DNA of 64,000 nt from Schistosoma haematobium (Eukaryota; Platyhelminthes; Trematoda; Strigeidida; Schistosomatidae): the NCBI RefSeq assembly GCF_000699445.3, contig NC_067200.1, positions 5,286,950 to 5,350,949 on the forward strand, given 5' to 3'. The position numbers and the translations under genes were made by a program. Below the pieces are notes generated by a model, which did no database searches, was not told the DNA's origin, and saw only the letters and a program-made list of their open reading frames with translations. Positions within the stretch are counted from its first letter, which is position 1, and each line of letters opens with the position of its first letter. Positions 13,601 through 25,100 of the stretch are shown here, piece after piece.

Positions 13601-14594
13601 TAAATCAGGGTAACTTCTGGCAATAAATAAAAGTTTTGCTAAAAGTGTAGCGTAAAAATGCAATTCCGAAAGTGATTACTGTTGTGACTTTAAGTCCAGC
13701 TAGTTATCACGTAATTTATTCGCCAATCGAAATACGATTTATTCACTTTCGTACTGTATTGAACCAATTACCTTCGAGTGGTTTGATCAGCCTAGCGTCC
13801 TTATTGGTCCTTTGCTCGCCTAGTCCATTCAGTTGAGTCCAGAACACCAACAATAGCTTGTACTATGAGAAACATTTACTGCAGACGTTCCGGGTTTATA
13901 TATCAACCAAACAGACCGCAACGCATCATAAAATAAGAAATAACATTCATACACAATAAAGCCAAAATGTGGCTGTGAACGTGGGAGACTGTAATCAGTA
14001 AACTAAACATAAATTAGAAACAGTAAATCGTACAATAATAATCTATAGGTCAAAATGGAGCTTATAATAAGGGGAATATAGATATATACAGTCTAATTAC
14101 TGAATAGTTATACAATAACAATATATAGATAATATTAGTCCATTAATAGGTCTCTGAAGTTATTCGTTACTTAATCTTCGTGTAGATATAACAATTACAA
14201 TTCAAATGACATATGAAATACGATTTTTAAAGAAATGATTACTGATTACATACTACTTATATTAATCTACTTTATTTCTTAGTGGTATACAGAATGGTAT
14301 CTTCATGAAAATTATTCATTCAATGATACATATTATCACAGTAATTTACATATGAATCAAAATACATTTTATTCAACACATCTCCATGTTTCCAATATGA
14401 TCGGTATTGTGTTGGAATGGATTACAACTATACAATTAACTTATCAATGGACAATAACAGAATTAATAGTATTCTATACAATTATAATGATGATATTAAT
14501 CTTACCAATATATTTCATGATTATTTGTTTAATTAAATTAATTCAATATGTATTACATGAGAATAGAATGAGGTGTAATTGTAGAATTATGTAA
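4406..14594 (+). CDS. EGF-like / thrombospondin type 1 membrane protein, C-terminal part (5 exons)
   Basis: Five exons join in phase: 4406-4650, 9028-9136, 9531-9796, 10695-10953 and 14283-14594 (1191 nt, 396 residues plus stop). Seen in order: a Cys-rich segment (CPNPC), an EGF-like module (ICLNNGEC ... [13 protein letters not shown]), a second Cys-rich module, a calcium-binding-type EGF start (NINECLE) ending [13 protein letters not shown], a thrombospondin type 1 repeat ([18 protein letters not shown]), a linker with N-glycosylation sequons, one strongly hydrophobic helix near the end ([21 protein letters not shown]) and a short Cys/Arg-rich tail. This predicts a type I cell-surface protein for adhesion or ligand binding. 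An in-frame stop immediately precedes the first exon's acceptor, so the N-terminus and signal peptide come from exons further left, not found here. AATAAA at 14697 fits the 3' end. The exact ortholog is not recognised. Introns carry an RTE copy and SINEs. Confidence 0.85.
4840..5090. repeat. SINE inverted pair, second example
   Basis: Minus-strand 3' part (4850-4925, GTTTCGTACTAGTATAGGACTC) then a plus-strand copy with TGGGTTCGAGTCCC B box, and CTTCCAGG end. Ribozyme core mutated. Confidence 0.65.
5090..7006. other. Intron/intergenic, no gene seen
   Basis: Part of an intron of the EGF/TSP1 gene. Apart from the repeat at 5761 and a SINE tail relic at 6045-6110 nothing is recognisable. Confidence 0.5.
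5761..5890 (+). repeat. Interspersed repeat (GATTTGTAGCTCAGGTGG family)
   Basis: GAGATGGTAGAGAAGATTTG to GGAGCTTTCATCGTTCTTC; also at 45365-45575 and in reverse at 52605-52705. Confidence 0.7.
7007..7296. mobile_element. MITE copy (family TATAATTTATGGACGA)
   Basis: Terminal inverted repeats GTGAGACTATAACTTATGG and CATAAATTATAGTCTCC. Shares the internal block GATTTCGGGTTTTCATCACG with the other copies. No coding capacity. Confidence 0.8.
7525..8886 (-). mobile_element. 5'-truncated RTE (SR2-like) copy
   Basis: Nearly identical to the 3' part of the full-length copy at 41094-44307, flanked by a perfect 13-bp duplication ATATAAAGACCAA (7512-7524 and 8887-8899). A 250-codon RT fragment (8002-8754) keeps [23 protein letters not shown] and NFADDLAL. 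The 3' part carries a small deletion near 7645 and a stop upstream of 8754. Lies in an intron of the EGF/TSP1 gene; non-autonomous. Confidence 0.95.
9028..9136 (+). CDS. EGF/TSP1 gene exon b
   Basis: Acceptor TTTCCAG, donor GTAATG. One base completes the preceding codon, then 36 codons complete an EGF-like module with the [13 protein letters not shown] end. Too short for a stand-alone ORF. Confidence 0.85.
9531..9796 (+). CDS. EGF/TSP1 gene exon c
   Basis: Acceptor TTTTTTCTAG, donor GTGAGC. Encodes a Cys-rich EGF-like module and the start of a second with NINECLE, typical of calcium-binding EGF domains. The frame is open throughout 88 codons. Confidence 0.85.
9855..10010 (-). repeat. SM-alpha-like repeat, 5'-flank type fragment
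   Basis: Shares TTATTTAGGACTACAAT and CATATGTGCATACTGTGCGG with 22917-22980 and 33380-33450. Confidence 0.6.
10695..10953 (+). CDS. EGF/TSP1 gene exon d (thrombospondin type 1 repeat)
   Basis: Acceptor TTTTTAAG, donor GTAAGT. Finishes the EGF module ([13 protein letters not shown]), then a TSP1 repeat with the W-x-x-W-x-x-W pattern, CSVKCGIGV and R-x-R-x-C. Phase matches both neighbours. Confidence 0.85.
11270..11360 (-). repeat. Short fragment of the non-LTR 3'-end repeat
   Basis: GAATGCATCTGCGTTACTGAGC resembles the start of the other minus-strand copies (compare 37150 and 60545). Small and decayed. Confidence 0.4.
11587..11790 (-). repeat. tRNA-derived SINE
   Basis: Minus strand: TGGTCTAGAGGTTAAGCG (A box) and GGTCCTGGGTTCAAGTC (B box), followed by the ribozyme region, which has lost the CTGAGGA side by deletion. 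Confidence 0.8.
11800..13080. other. Intron, no recognisable feature
   Basis: AT-rich sequence in the last EGF/TSP1 intron; no exon-like open frame with splice signals. Confidence 0.45.
13080..13235. other. Odd A/T-run and G/C-run block
   Basis: Dense runs such as GGGAAATTTTGGGGAGGCC and CCCCAAAATTTTGGCGGCC, partly self-complementary. An 83-codon open frame crosses it but its composition argues against a gene. Confidence 0.5.
13680..14193 (+). mobile_element. Solo LTR, family 1
   Basis: 514 bp, TGTTGTGACTTTAAG to GATATAACA, flanked by ATTAC (13675-13679 and 14194-14198). Lies in the last intron of the EGF/TSP1 gene. No internal retrotransposon region. Confidence 0.88.
14283..14594 (+). CDS. 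EGF/TSP1 gene terminal exon (transmembrane segment)
   Basis: Acceptor TTTATTTCTTAG. 103 codons and TAA. N-glycosylation sequons (NYS, NDT), then one long hydrophobic segment and a short basic, Cys-containing tail. Confidence 0.8.
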   Translation, partial: WYTEWYLHENYSFNDTYYHSNLHMNQNTFYSTHLHVSNMIGIVLEWITTIQLTYQWTITELIVFYTIIMMILILPIYFMIICLIKLIQYVLHENRMRCNCRIM

Positions 14595-14696
14595 TCGATT
14601 GTAATTCTATCGAAAAAGTTAATCCTTATTTAATCACTTATCAAATTTATGTAAATCTTTGTTGTTGTTGTCTAGACATTTATTTGCGGAAAATTG

Positions 14697-14702
14697 AATA
14701 AA
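14697..14702 (+). promoter_or_regulatory. Candidate poly(A) signal of the EGF/TSP1 gene
   Basis: AATAAA about 100 bases after the stop codon. Positional inference only. Confidence 0.45.
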
Positions 14703-15254
14703 TCTATGACATAGAAGAGAATACAGTTTCGTTGTTCTCTTTCTGTGAAATAAAGTTGATCGGCGAGACTCTAATTTATGGACGACATTTGAATGAATCT
14801 TAAGTGACCTTGAGAAATATGAACCAATCAGCAAACAGTCAGTATAGAGTAAAAAGATGTTATTCAAAACCAAGGAAATAAAGTGGATACACTTCTTATA
14901 CGTGGTTCAAAAACTTGTCAAGGTTCGAAAGAGGTTCAGAGATTCTAAAATTGTAATGCATGCAGTAGAGGAAATCATCCATACGGCAACAGAATAGTCC
15001 GCCTCTGGGGCCATGATAAAGTCTCAAAAACTCTTTCAGCCTCAACCACATAGCTCCAATATTGTTTATGTGCACTCCAGGTTTTGAGGACATAAAATAC
15101 TACTTGTGGATAACGACATGATACACATAACCAAGCTTATGTGGGAGTCTAAACGCTCTCCAATCATCCGTATATATTGTAGTACCTGATTGCAGACAGT
15201 GTTACTGGTTCTTTTATCATCCAGTTCGCAATAACTGTCGTAATTTGTCTTAGT

Positions 15255-15404
15255 TAGGAATTAGATTTACGGTTTTCATCACGAATTGACACAAGCTATA
15301 ATGCCAGAAATTTATTTAGTCAAATGGATGAAAGGCTTTCACGCCAAAATCCAAGATTTCTCATCTTATACCTGATTGGTTCGTACACAAATTATATTCT
15401 TGCC
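15255..15404. mobile_element. MITE half-copy
   Basis: Right half of the same family, from GAATTAGATTTACGG to AATTATATTCTTGCC. A left-end fragment (GCGAGACTCTAATTTATGG) stands at 14762-14820, possibly from the same insertion. Confidence 0.65.
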
Positions 15405-18389
15405 GTTTTATTTGTTATAGTCGCTCAATTAACACGTTTTGCACAAAATGTCTTGTGAACCCATTGTACGTTAGCACTGAGCCCTGAAGTTGGCGCCATA
15501 ACCTTGAAATCTCTATTACGCTTCTGATTGACTTGTCCATAGATTAGTGTCTCGTCCAACTTACTATTATTCGTAAAACTCAGTAATTACATATGATGTA
15601 TATTGAAACCGGTGACGTAATACTTCGCCCAAGTAATCCGCTCAGTGTGCACATATAAAAACAGAAACGGATCAGTAATAATCCTTATTATATAAATAAC
15701 AAAAAATTGTAAACGCTTATTAATACCTTCATGCTCATCTGATAGTTTAGTGGTTATCTTCTGAGCCCGTAATTTGATTCCATTAAGAAGGAACAGTAAA
15801 TGAGCAGTGTACATAAATTCCCCTTTTGATTCATTATTTTATACTGGGGCCAACCCCGTTTTTAAAACTCGTCAGTCTTCCGTTCGTGTTGTTATTCGTA
15901 TTGCTTATGTTTTTCTATCTCTTCTACTCGTTTTTTTCCTCGGTTAGTAATAGCCCTACATTCATTTGGTGATACATATTACTTATATCTGTCTGTATAA
16001 CTAGCGCACAACACGCATTTACAAGTAAGACTATTCAAACTAGGCGACACAGTGAAGGTTATTTTTAAAAATATATAGTACGAAAACTTATAACTAAATT
16101 ATGGTGATGATAAGATCGTATTTAAGTTATTCACAAACTGCTCTTCAAGAGAGGATATGTTTGCTCGAACTTATAGACTGGCTGTCATAATTTTAATTCT
16201 CATATTTCATACCTTCACCACTCAAAATATCTGTAAAGAACAGCTGCTACGCTTGTTTGTGATGGGTCAAAGATTGAGGGAACTTGGGATACTAAAACTA
16301 CTCAGCTGATAATTATCTAAACACTAACAGTGACAATTGTATATGGAACAACCGTAACGGCTGTATAGTATGCTATAACATCGTAACATCAATGCTTAGC
16401 TTAAGAAAGCCAAATGTATCTTTTTAAACCAGTTCATCATATCCTTGTAACCTTAACATTTTGACAGTCTTGATCAACTACCATTACATTAAAGCTTCCC
16501 AATGAACGGAATAGAGTGCGATCAATCTTTTAAAGTTACCGTCAGAATCAATGTGAGACAAGCATTGACATTACCACTCTTAGCAACAATTATACCATCT
16601 AACCTAGCTAACGTACTTTTTTAAAAAATATGCCCACACTATCTAAACGCCTTTACAATGTTGATTCGATGTTCGTCAGAAAATGTTGATCATGAATCGA
16701 AAGTGGGGGTGTGACGGAAAAAATATGCAGAAAATCCCTCCAAAGCATTTCATCGGATAGTATTTTCATTTATGTTTTTTTCACTATTTCGCATTCTAAC
16801 CTTTGTTCAGGTCTCTTAACCATACCTCATGTCCCTTGTTCATCGTCATCTGAGCTTTTATTATTCAACCTTGGTTAAAAAATCACCATTGACTACTCGA
16901 TCTGACAACTGCATGTTGCCGGATAACTGACAATAAGGTAGTGTTTGACTCAACTCAAGATCACTGTGTGGTCCAGTGTATTTTTGTTAATCTTCATCTT
17001 TCTGTTTGAAAAGGTTACTGGAATCCTTACAGGTAGATATTTCATCCCATATTGTTGGGATTACTTTTATTGACCCTTATGTATCGGATATTTTTTGTAA
17101 CTATTCATTTTTGCTGTTTGGCACGTCATTTTGCGCTAGGGGATTATTTTATTGCATAACACAGGCTGTACCGTTTGAGATATTTTGTACATTCGACATA
17201 ATGTGTTTTTTTCTTTAACTAGAACCGTTTAAATTGAGCACAAAATTTGTGCTTTGATATAGTTTTATACGAGTCGCTCAAAAACGCTTCGCACGCCATA
17301 CAGAAGAACGTAGGTTGACCCAACTCAATAAACTTTGTTTCTTTAGTTCTGTATTCAGACCGAATACTGAGATTTCACTCATTACAGATGTTTGGGAGGC
17401 GTAACTAACTACACGTAAAAATTCAAAAGAGTAGAACCGGAAGTAGAATTAGTTGTCAGGCACGTAGATATACACACTTCTTAGAAAGCAATATCTATAA
17501 GTGGTTATGGTTATGATGTAAGGTGCAAACTATGTAAGCGACGTCTACCTAAAAATTCCCAAACAATTTCATATGTTTTAAGATACAAAAATGTGCTAGC
17601 TTTTTTAGCTCTTTTGAGTGTAATCATCGTATGGCATGTCTTATTAGGTTATCATCTAAGCTGTACAGTAACTGAGTTCGTAGACTTAAACCCAATTCAG
17701 TATAATGAGCTTACTTATATCGATTATTTGTTTGTCTCTTTCTGGTTAAATACTTTGATGCTGCTTCAATCAAAAGGCACAACTTCAAAGTCATAGTGTC
17801 TAACAGCTTCTCAGACTGTCCCATGGTGGGCAGATGACATTTAGTTCAATGTAGGCAAGATCTTACCAAGTATAATCATATTTTAATAAGGGTAGAAAAG
17901 AATAATATGGACAGAGCATCAAGTCAAGCCGCTATACATGAAAATCGTATGGAATCAAACGGTTAGTCGACATCAGCCTATCTTGATCCTCAAAATTCAC
18001 GGCAAACGCTCTAAAGTTCAATGATCTGTCATCTTTCGTAGGGATGCATTCATTATGACAAATAATTTAGCTAAGGTTCAACCTTAATTCACTGAAATAA
18101 CAGCTCTATTACTTGCGTTTCTGTTCTCAATTCATTTTCATCGTTATTAGGTGTGATCATCCTTTTTTTCTTATGTAGCTTTTAAAAGCGATCGGATAAT
18201 TCTACCATAAATACCCTGGACAGTCCCAAAGATGAAGAAGCACGGTCATCCTTGAATAGGCCAGGATATCCGATGTTTATTAAGACAAAAGAAGAAAAGT
18301 TGGAATGTTGCTATCAGCCTTGGCACAGCAGGTTCGATGGAACGCTACACATCGGTAAGAAACACATGTATAATTAAAATCCGGAAGCT
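15405..18389. other. Intergenic, no gene supported
   Basis: Short open frames (17006-17218, 17593-17796) are hydrophobic and without homology I can name; not called. Confidence 0.45.
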
Positions 18390-20085
18390 CAAAGAAAATA
18401 TGAAATGCAGTTGGCTCATTCTGCACTCAAGCAGCCTAAGAGAATATTCTCGTGCATAAACTGCGGAACAAGAATGCATCATTGGATTCACAACCTAATT
18501 AAAGAAGGGAATGAATCTGAAATGATAGAGGAAGATCAGGAAAAAGCAGAGGTTATGGCTGACTAAGTTGGGGCAGTTTTCACTCAAGAACCTTCTCTAG
18601 ACAAAGAATCAGACCGAAAAACAGAGTCAACAAACCATATGCTCATCGTGAACTTCGGTCAAGACGATGTACTTAAGGCTCTTAGCAACAATCAACAAAA
18701 TCACACACCCCCCAAAAAAAATTTTCGAGATATATTGTACAATATATCACGGTCCCACTGACTGTGATATTCAATATGTCAACTGACCAGGGTGTGTTGC
18801 CTATGGACTGGAAGGACGCAATCGTCACTCCCATACATAAAACAGGACCAAGACAACTTCCATCAAACTACAGACTTGTAAACCTCACCAGTGTTGCGGT
18901 TAAAATATTGCAAAGAATAGTCAAACGGACCATAACGGCATTTATGGAAAACGAATAACTTGCTAAACATAGAACAATATGGTTTTAGAAAGGGTCTATC
19001 TTTATAGGGTCTGTCCTTATAGCAAGGGAATTTTGGATAAAGGTGCTAGACAATGGAAACTCAGTGGATGCTGTCTACACAAACTTCATTAAGGCTTTCG
19101 ACAAGGTGCTAACTAATAGACTGTCATTGAAGTCGGAAAACCTTGGTATTGCTGAACCTCTTTTAAAATAGCTTAAGGATTTATTAGTAGGTCGTAGACA
19201 GAAAGTAATAATAAATTAGAAGTGCTCCAGTACTTAGTGGAGTACCTCAAAGTTCCGTCCTAGGTCCTTTACTTTTTATACTGTATGTAAATGATCTCCC
19301 AAGTATAGTACAGTCCCCAATGTTGTTACACGCTGACGATGTAAAAATCTGGCAAGTAATAACTTGAAACACAGACGTATGTGCTCTTCAGGTAGACTTA
19401 AATGATATGGTCAACTGGTCTAAAGAGTGGCTGATGCCTATCAACACGGCAAGGTGTGTCTACATGCATTTTGGGGATTCAAAGGTCAATAGGTACAGCA
19501 TAGAGGAAGTGCCAGTGCTTGTCGTTCGGTCTCATAAGGATCTAGGGGTGACAGTGAGTCAGGATCTCAAGACGACAGTCCATTGCCGGGAGGTTGCAGC
19601 TAAGGGGTTTCGAACACTCTGGGCTTTAAAACGGACATTCACTAAGTTAGATATTACCATGTTCATCACAATATACACATTCCTAGTGAGAACTAAGCTT
19701 GAGAACTGCGTTCATGCTGCAAGCCCCTGTCTAAAAGGTGACTCGGATATCCTAGAAAAAGTATAGAGGGCAGCTACCCGTGCATTTCCAGAACTTCGGG
19801 GTTTATCATACAAAAAGCGGCTTGAAAAGCTGGACCTCTTTACTCCGTTCCATCGCAGATTACGAGGAGATCTTATTTTAACGTATAGAATACTGATATA
19901 TGATTTTGGACCTAACAATTACGAACCAAGTACCCGTAGCATACAGGTTTTCACATCAAGTCATCAATACTTGGAACATATTATCCGAAGCCGTGGTGTC
20001 CGCACCTTCAATTGACTCATTCAAGAGAAGACTGGACACTCACAGGAGCATACTAGAAAACGGGGAACATGGGCCGTAGGCCTTC
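18390..20085 (+). pseudogene. Decayed CR1/jockey-like non-LTR retrotransposon
   Basis: Broken open frames read as reverse transcriptase: VLPMDWKDAIVTPIHKTG with NYRLVNLTSVAVKILQRIV at 18790-18955, an FIKAFDKVLT-like motif near 19085, [12 protein letters not shown] and [12 protein letters not shown] then [10 protein letters not shown] around 19240-19355, and the C-terminal region at 19407-19766 (WSKEWLMPINTARCVYMHFG). Stops and frame shifts occur between them, so it is inactive. It differs from the RTE copies and resembles fluke CR1-clade elements. Confidence 0.85.
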
Positions 20086-20089
20086 TGTA

Positions 20090-22068
20090 CTTACTACACG
20101 AATCTTTATATTTCAGATTCTCTGTTGCAACAAACCTACATATAAAATAACCACCTATTTCAACCCAAATTAAGTTTCAAAAAGTGTCAGTGTCATAGAC
20201 TCACCTAGAACTAAGAGAACGAACAACATTCAAGTTATAATGATTTGTTTAAATGGGTCATATTCTTACATTATTAAGGCAACAGTTTAATGACAATTAC
20301 AAAAAGATGTCGAAGGCCACATTATGGAATAACATATTATCAGGTTAGTTGTATTGAAATTAATAATAGTAGTTAGTTAAGTTTTCATGTCACGATAGTC
20401 GCTTCAAGTTGAGTGATGTCACTTGGCTCAGGAAATACTTCCAGCAAAAAACACCTAAGTTTCGTTCTTTGTTTTGTTCTTGGAAAATACTGGCATATAT
20501 TTCCGTGTATTTCATAACAAATACTCCATTCTCATGATATGGCCGATCCGTTCTATCGTACTAATGACTTTGTGCTTGAGGAATAAACAACCACGATTCT
20601 TGTGTTGTAATACTCGATACATAAAAGTGTATTGCTCTCCAGGTAAGGAATGGAAAGTACTTTGATCAGTATCGTCAAAGTACGAGAATTTTAAACTTAC
20701 ACGCTTTTCATTATACTCACTCATCCGGAACTTTTGTCATCTGTAGACTTCATTCGAATGAGCTGATCAGCTCTGTCATGCTATTTTAGTGGCCCGTTTA
20801 TTTGCCGTCATTCTGATCAGACGATGTTCGTTGAAGGGCTCACCATTTTGGTAGCCCATGGATCTGACTCCTAGATCGTACGAATGATTGTTATCGCCTT
20901 TTCTCGTATATCATCGTCGACTTAAATAACGGAATTAAATAGGTCGAATAACGAGAATTGATTTGTGAATACACATATTTTGTATATGAAGCGAATGAAA
21001 CATAGCAAAGCAAAATGACACGCAGGGAAGATGGCTGGGAAGCCAACCCCCTTTTAGTCAAGCGTTACTAAATATTTATAGTCAGACAAAATAAAGCTAC
21101 AGACATGTGATTAATGGGATAAGAAGTGTACACACATGTACGCTCATATAACAACAGTCAAGACTGATAAGCAAATAATTGACAAGGTCAAAATATGACT
21201 CAAGTAGAATGAATAGAATGGAATGTCCGAAAGCTAGAATAAGATATATGGGCTTAAAATAATGAATGACACTACACTATTTACTGGTTTGTCGTACATA
21301 GAAGTGTACACTTTAAGCTGCATAATCTGTTCTTTAAAGAGCTACAAGTTTCAAAAAGTATAATAACGTTTCAACTAATTTCGTCAAGTCTTGGAAACTG
21401 TCTTTGTAAGGCTGATCGGAAATGAGTGCTATTTAGGTACGGTCTTGTGGGTAAAGATGACTACATACCATCCTTTCAATGTAGAAGTAACGGTCATCGG
21501 TACAGTGAAAATCTGAATATCACTGTTAGGAATAATCCATGAATACTCCAGTTTATATGGCCGACATTAATATTAACTATCCTGTTGCTGTTGGTTTCGT
21601 TGCATCTGAATCACTCAATGTCTTAAGTGCATTATCCTGGATAACAGCTTCTGAAGCAGATGTCCATAGCTTATTGTTTGTTTTCGTACTCTTCTCTAAA
21701 GTGAAGGGATTTTACTTTTCGATCAAGATAATGATTCAGTGATCCGCTTTACGCAAATAAATAATAAGTAGTGTAGGCTAGTTAAGACCTCCCGGAACTA
21801 GAGATCATTACATATAGTTGGTTTTTGACCAATTTATAATGCTGCATTACTTCTACACTTACGAACTTCTAGACAGACCGCCAAAGTGAAATTCTTATCA
21901 GTTCCTCAGCGTTCTTGTTTTCCTATTTCATTTGTTGTTTGTTATATCAGTATTATTGGCATATTTATTGTTTTTGTTCAAAGTAGAAGTTCTGACCAGA
22001 ATACTTGGTCGAAAATGATCGGGCTCTATTTTTTAGCTGGCATCCAAATATTTCTTTCTTTCTTCTAG
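20090..22068. other. Region that should hold the 5' exon(s) of the IQCK-like gene
   Basis: No start exon with matching phase could be chosen with confidence. Contains a foldback-related arm at 20870-20990. Confidence 0.4.
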
Positions 22069-22170
22069 ATGTACATTGTGATAAATCTGGTGGAAAGACG
22101 GTAGATCTGACCCCATTAACAACTTATCGTAACAAGATATCATCCGAAGTAGTCAGTGACAACAATTTTG
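22069..22170 (+). CDS. IQCK-like gene exon 1 (first one seen)
   Basis: Strong acceptor (TTTCTTTCTTTCTTCTAG) and donor GTCAGT. Two bases complete a previous codon and one base is left over. Encodes [16 protein letters not shown] and on to NNF. Confidence 0.7.
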
Positions 22171-25100
22171 GTCAGTTCAAAGAAGCTAAGTACCATTGAT
22201 CAAATTTCTTGAAATAACACTAATCAAGAATAATTGCAGGACAAGAATGACATTAGGTCTTTACAGTAGAGATATTTATTACAATAGCTGGTTTCTTTTT
22301 TATTCGTTTAGTAAAACCACTTGTGTTAAGATTGAAACTTGTTCTTTTACCGATTCTTTATTTCCACATTGTGAGATGTTATAATAACTTTAGTTTCTTC
22401 ATTTGTATTAGGGGTTTCAAATCTTTGTATTAGCATGTCTGTGCATGGTAACACATAACCGCTTCAGCAAATCAGCTTGATGTTTCTTTAAATAAGAATT
22501 TAGAATGTTTCATGACGTCTATAACCAGTTACAGCCTTGCTTTATAGATCATTAACGTGCAAAGTGATCTTTATTTTAAATTAGTATTAACAGTAAATTA
22601 TTGATTTCAAAAAAATTATCTCAAATTCTGTTTTAGATTCTCAATTAGAAAAATATGGTTTAATCCCCGAAGAAGTCTACAAAAATACAACTTTAAACTC
22701 TGATTCATTTCAAACTCTTCAAGTAATACTCAATATTGTAAATGAGAACAGAATTAAATAAAGTCCTTCAAATTATCACCAGAAAATTCATGTGACGATG
22801 ATCAACATACATCCATGGATAGTGCATTATTGAAGCCAAACTCAGACTATGCAAAGAAATGTAAGTTGATCAGTCATATTTCACTTAGTGTTGTTTTACT
22901 TGTATCTTCTTATTGTTATTTAGGACTACAATTGATCAGCCTCATGTTAACATATGTGCATACTGTGCGGATTGCCTCAAAATAGCCTTTAGTCACAAGC
23001 CTTTTAAGCAAAGATGGCTAGTGGTTAGCAGTAGAATTCAAAACGCGCATTTCGTCCTATTTGGGGCTCGTCAGCTCGATGTACCTGTGTGGTGTGTGCT
23101 GCTTTTATCGACCTAAGTAGTATATGACGTTAGTCAGAAACAGAATGTCTGGCAGCAAAGAGACAAGAGGATCGAACAGTCAAGAATGAAAACTGAACGC
23201 AATTTGTATAAAAATCCAAGAACAATGAAGTCTAAGTCATTTTAAGACAAATGATGGTCATTTTGCAAATTGAGCATTTACTATATGGTTATTAGATTTT
23301 AATAACAAGTTCTGTAAGTTTGTGTCAAACACATTCCATTGTCCCCAGTCGTGTTCTTGTTCACTACCCCTGCATCCCAGAGTTGCACATATGCTAACAC
23401 GAGACTGATCAGTTGCAGTTCTAAATAACAGTAGGAAGATGCAAGTAAAACAACACCAAGTGAATTTAAACCTCACCCCATTGCACGAGCATGTGGCTAT
23501 CAGGACTCAGTAGCTAAGTGGATAACCCAGTGGTGATTGGGGCGATAGGTACTGGGTTCGAGTCACGGGGCGAACATCAACTCTGGGATACAGGTACATC
23601 CAAATAGGACGAATCGCGCGTCCTGGTTTACACTGATAGCTACCATCTATCTTTGCTTAAAAAGTCAGTCATATTTGTTTATAAAACGCATATTTTGAAA
23701 ATGTTGTGAAATCATTGGGAGGGGTCAGGATTTTAACATAATCGACAGCATATACATCGAAACGTTTTCGTTACACTATGATGGCTAGTTTTGTTAGATT
23801 AATTTATATCTATGTCATTCTCTTATCTTATTCAAGAGTAATTAGGACAGAAATAAATAAATCAGTAATGGGTTATCTGTTATAACTTTATCTACTCAGA
23901 TAATTACAGTCACGCATATTTCTGATTCAGTTATTAAGACAAACATACAAATCACTCGAACTTGATTGATACGATGACAGACTGAAAATAAAAACTACAC
24001 AAACTAAATATATCAATAATTTTATGAACTTCCGAACATTTCGTATCCATAATGAAAACATTTTGTGGTTTTATCGATTAGAGATCATAACGCGATGATA
24101 GTGAGAATGATGGTGATAATGATTACTGCAAAATTTTCTACCATTGCGAAAGTTTTTATTTCATAGGTGAGTGGTAACCAAACCGTAATATGTCATTAGG
24201 CCACAAAGTTGTTGACTCTCATATTGGAATCTGGTATTTGGTGTTCTGGACTCAAGTGGACGGACTAGGCGGACATAGGACTAATAAGGACGCTAGACTG
24301 CCCATACCGGTCGAACGTCATTTGTTTGGCACAGTGCAGAGATTTTATAAGTCGTATTTTGATTGGTGGATAAATCACCAGATAAAAGCCGGACACAAAG
24401 TCATAACAATTACATTCAACAGTCAAGAATCTCAATAATAGAATAAATATGATATTCCATCCACAAACCATTTTTTATCAAGGAAAAAAATCGTTTTATT
24501 GGAAGAAGAGGGTTCACTGTCATAATTCTCATAAATGTTGTATTACCAAAATATGCAATGGTGAAATTATTTTTAAACTCCATGCACCATTGAATTCACT
24601 TGGTATAGTTTACTTGAACTTTCAAGTTTCACAAACAAGTGGCTATCAACTAATCCACAAAGTTGAGCGACAAATCCGCCATTGTCATCAGTGAGTTACT
24701 ATCTCACAACTGACCCGTTTGAACTCCACTGGTTACTGCTTCTCACTAGAACTCCAGGATATAAATCTTGAAGCCAGTCACTAGTAAACACATATTGATT
24801 AGTATCAGAAGGGGTTTTGTGGAGATTTTAGTAGTTTCAATTGTTGAAATCATGAGACAATTGAAGCTAGACCACCATGGAAAACCTGTTTTTATTTATT
24901 TTTCCCTTTCTAATAGGTGCTCCAAGAGAATATTTAAAACGTTTCATATTTCCTATACTTTTGCCTGCCATGGAAGCAATGCTTGAACAAGCTAAACGAA
25001 GTCACTGTTTTGAGGTATTGACGTTTTACACATAATTTGTACATAGTTCTCTAAAATTCATATGCAATTTTTTCTAAATATTTTAGTCTACTGAAATTAA

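Noticed and set aside
21886..22068. Possible first exon of the IQCK-like gene (SRSSDQNTWSKMIG)
   Set aside because: Slight resemblance to the N-terminal part of IQCK as I recall it, but no donor GT yields the needed phase before 22069.
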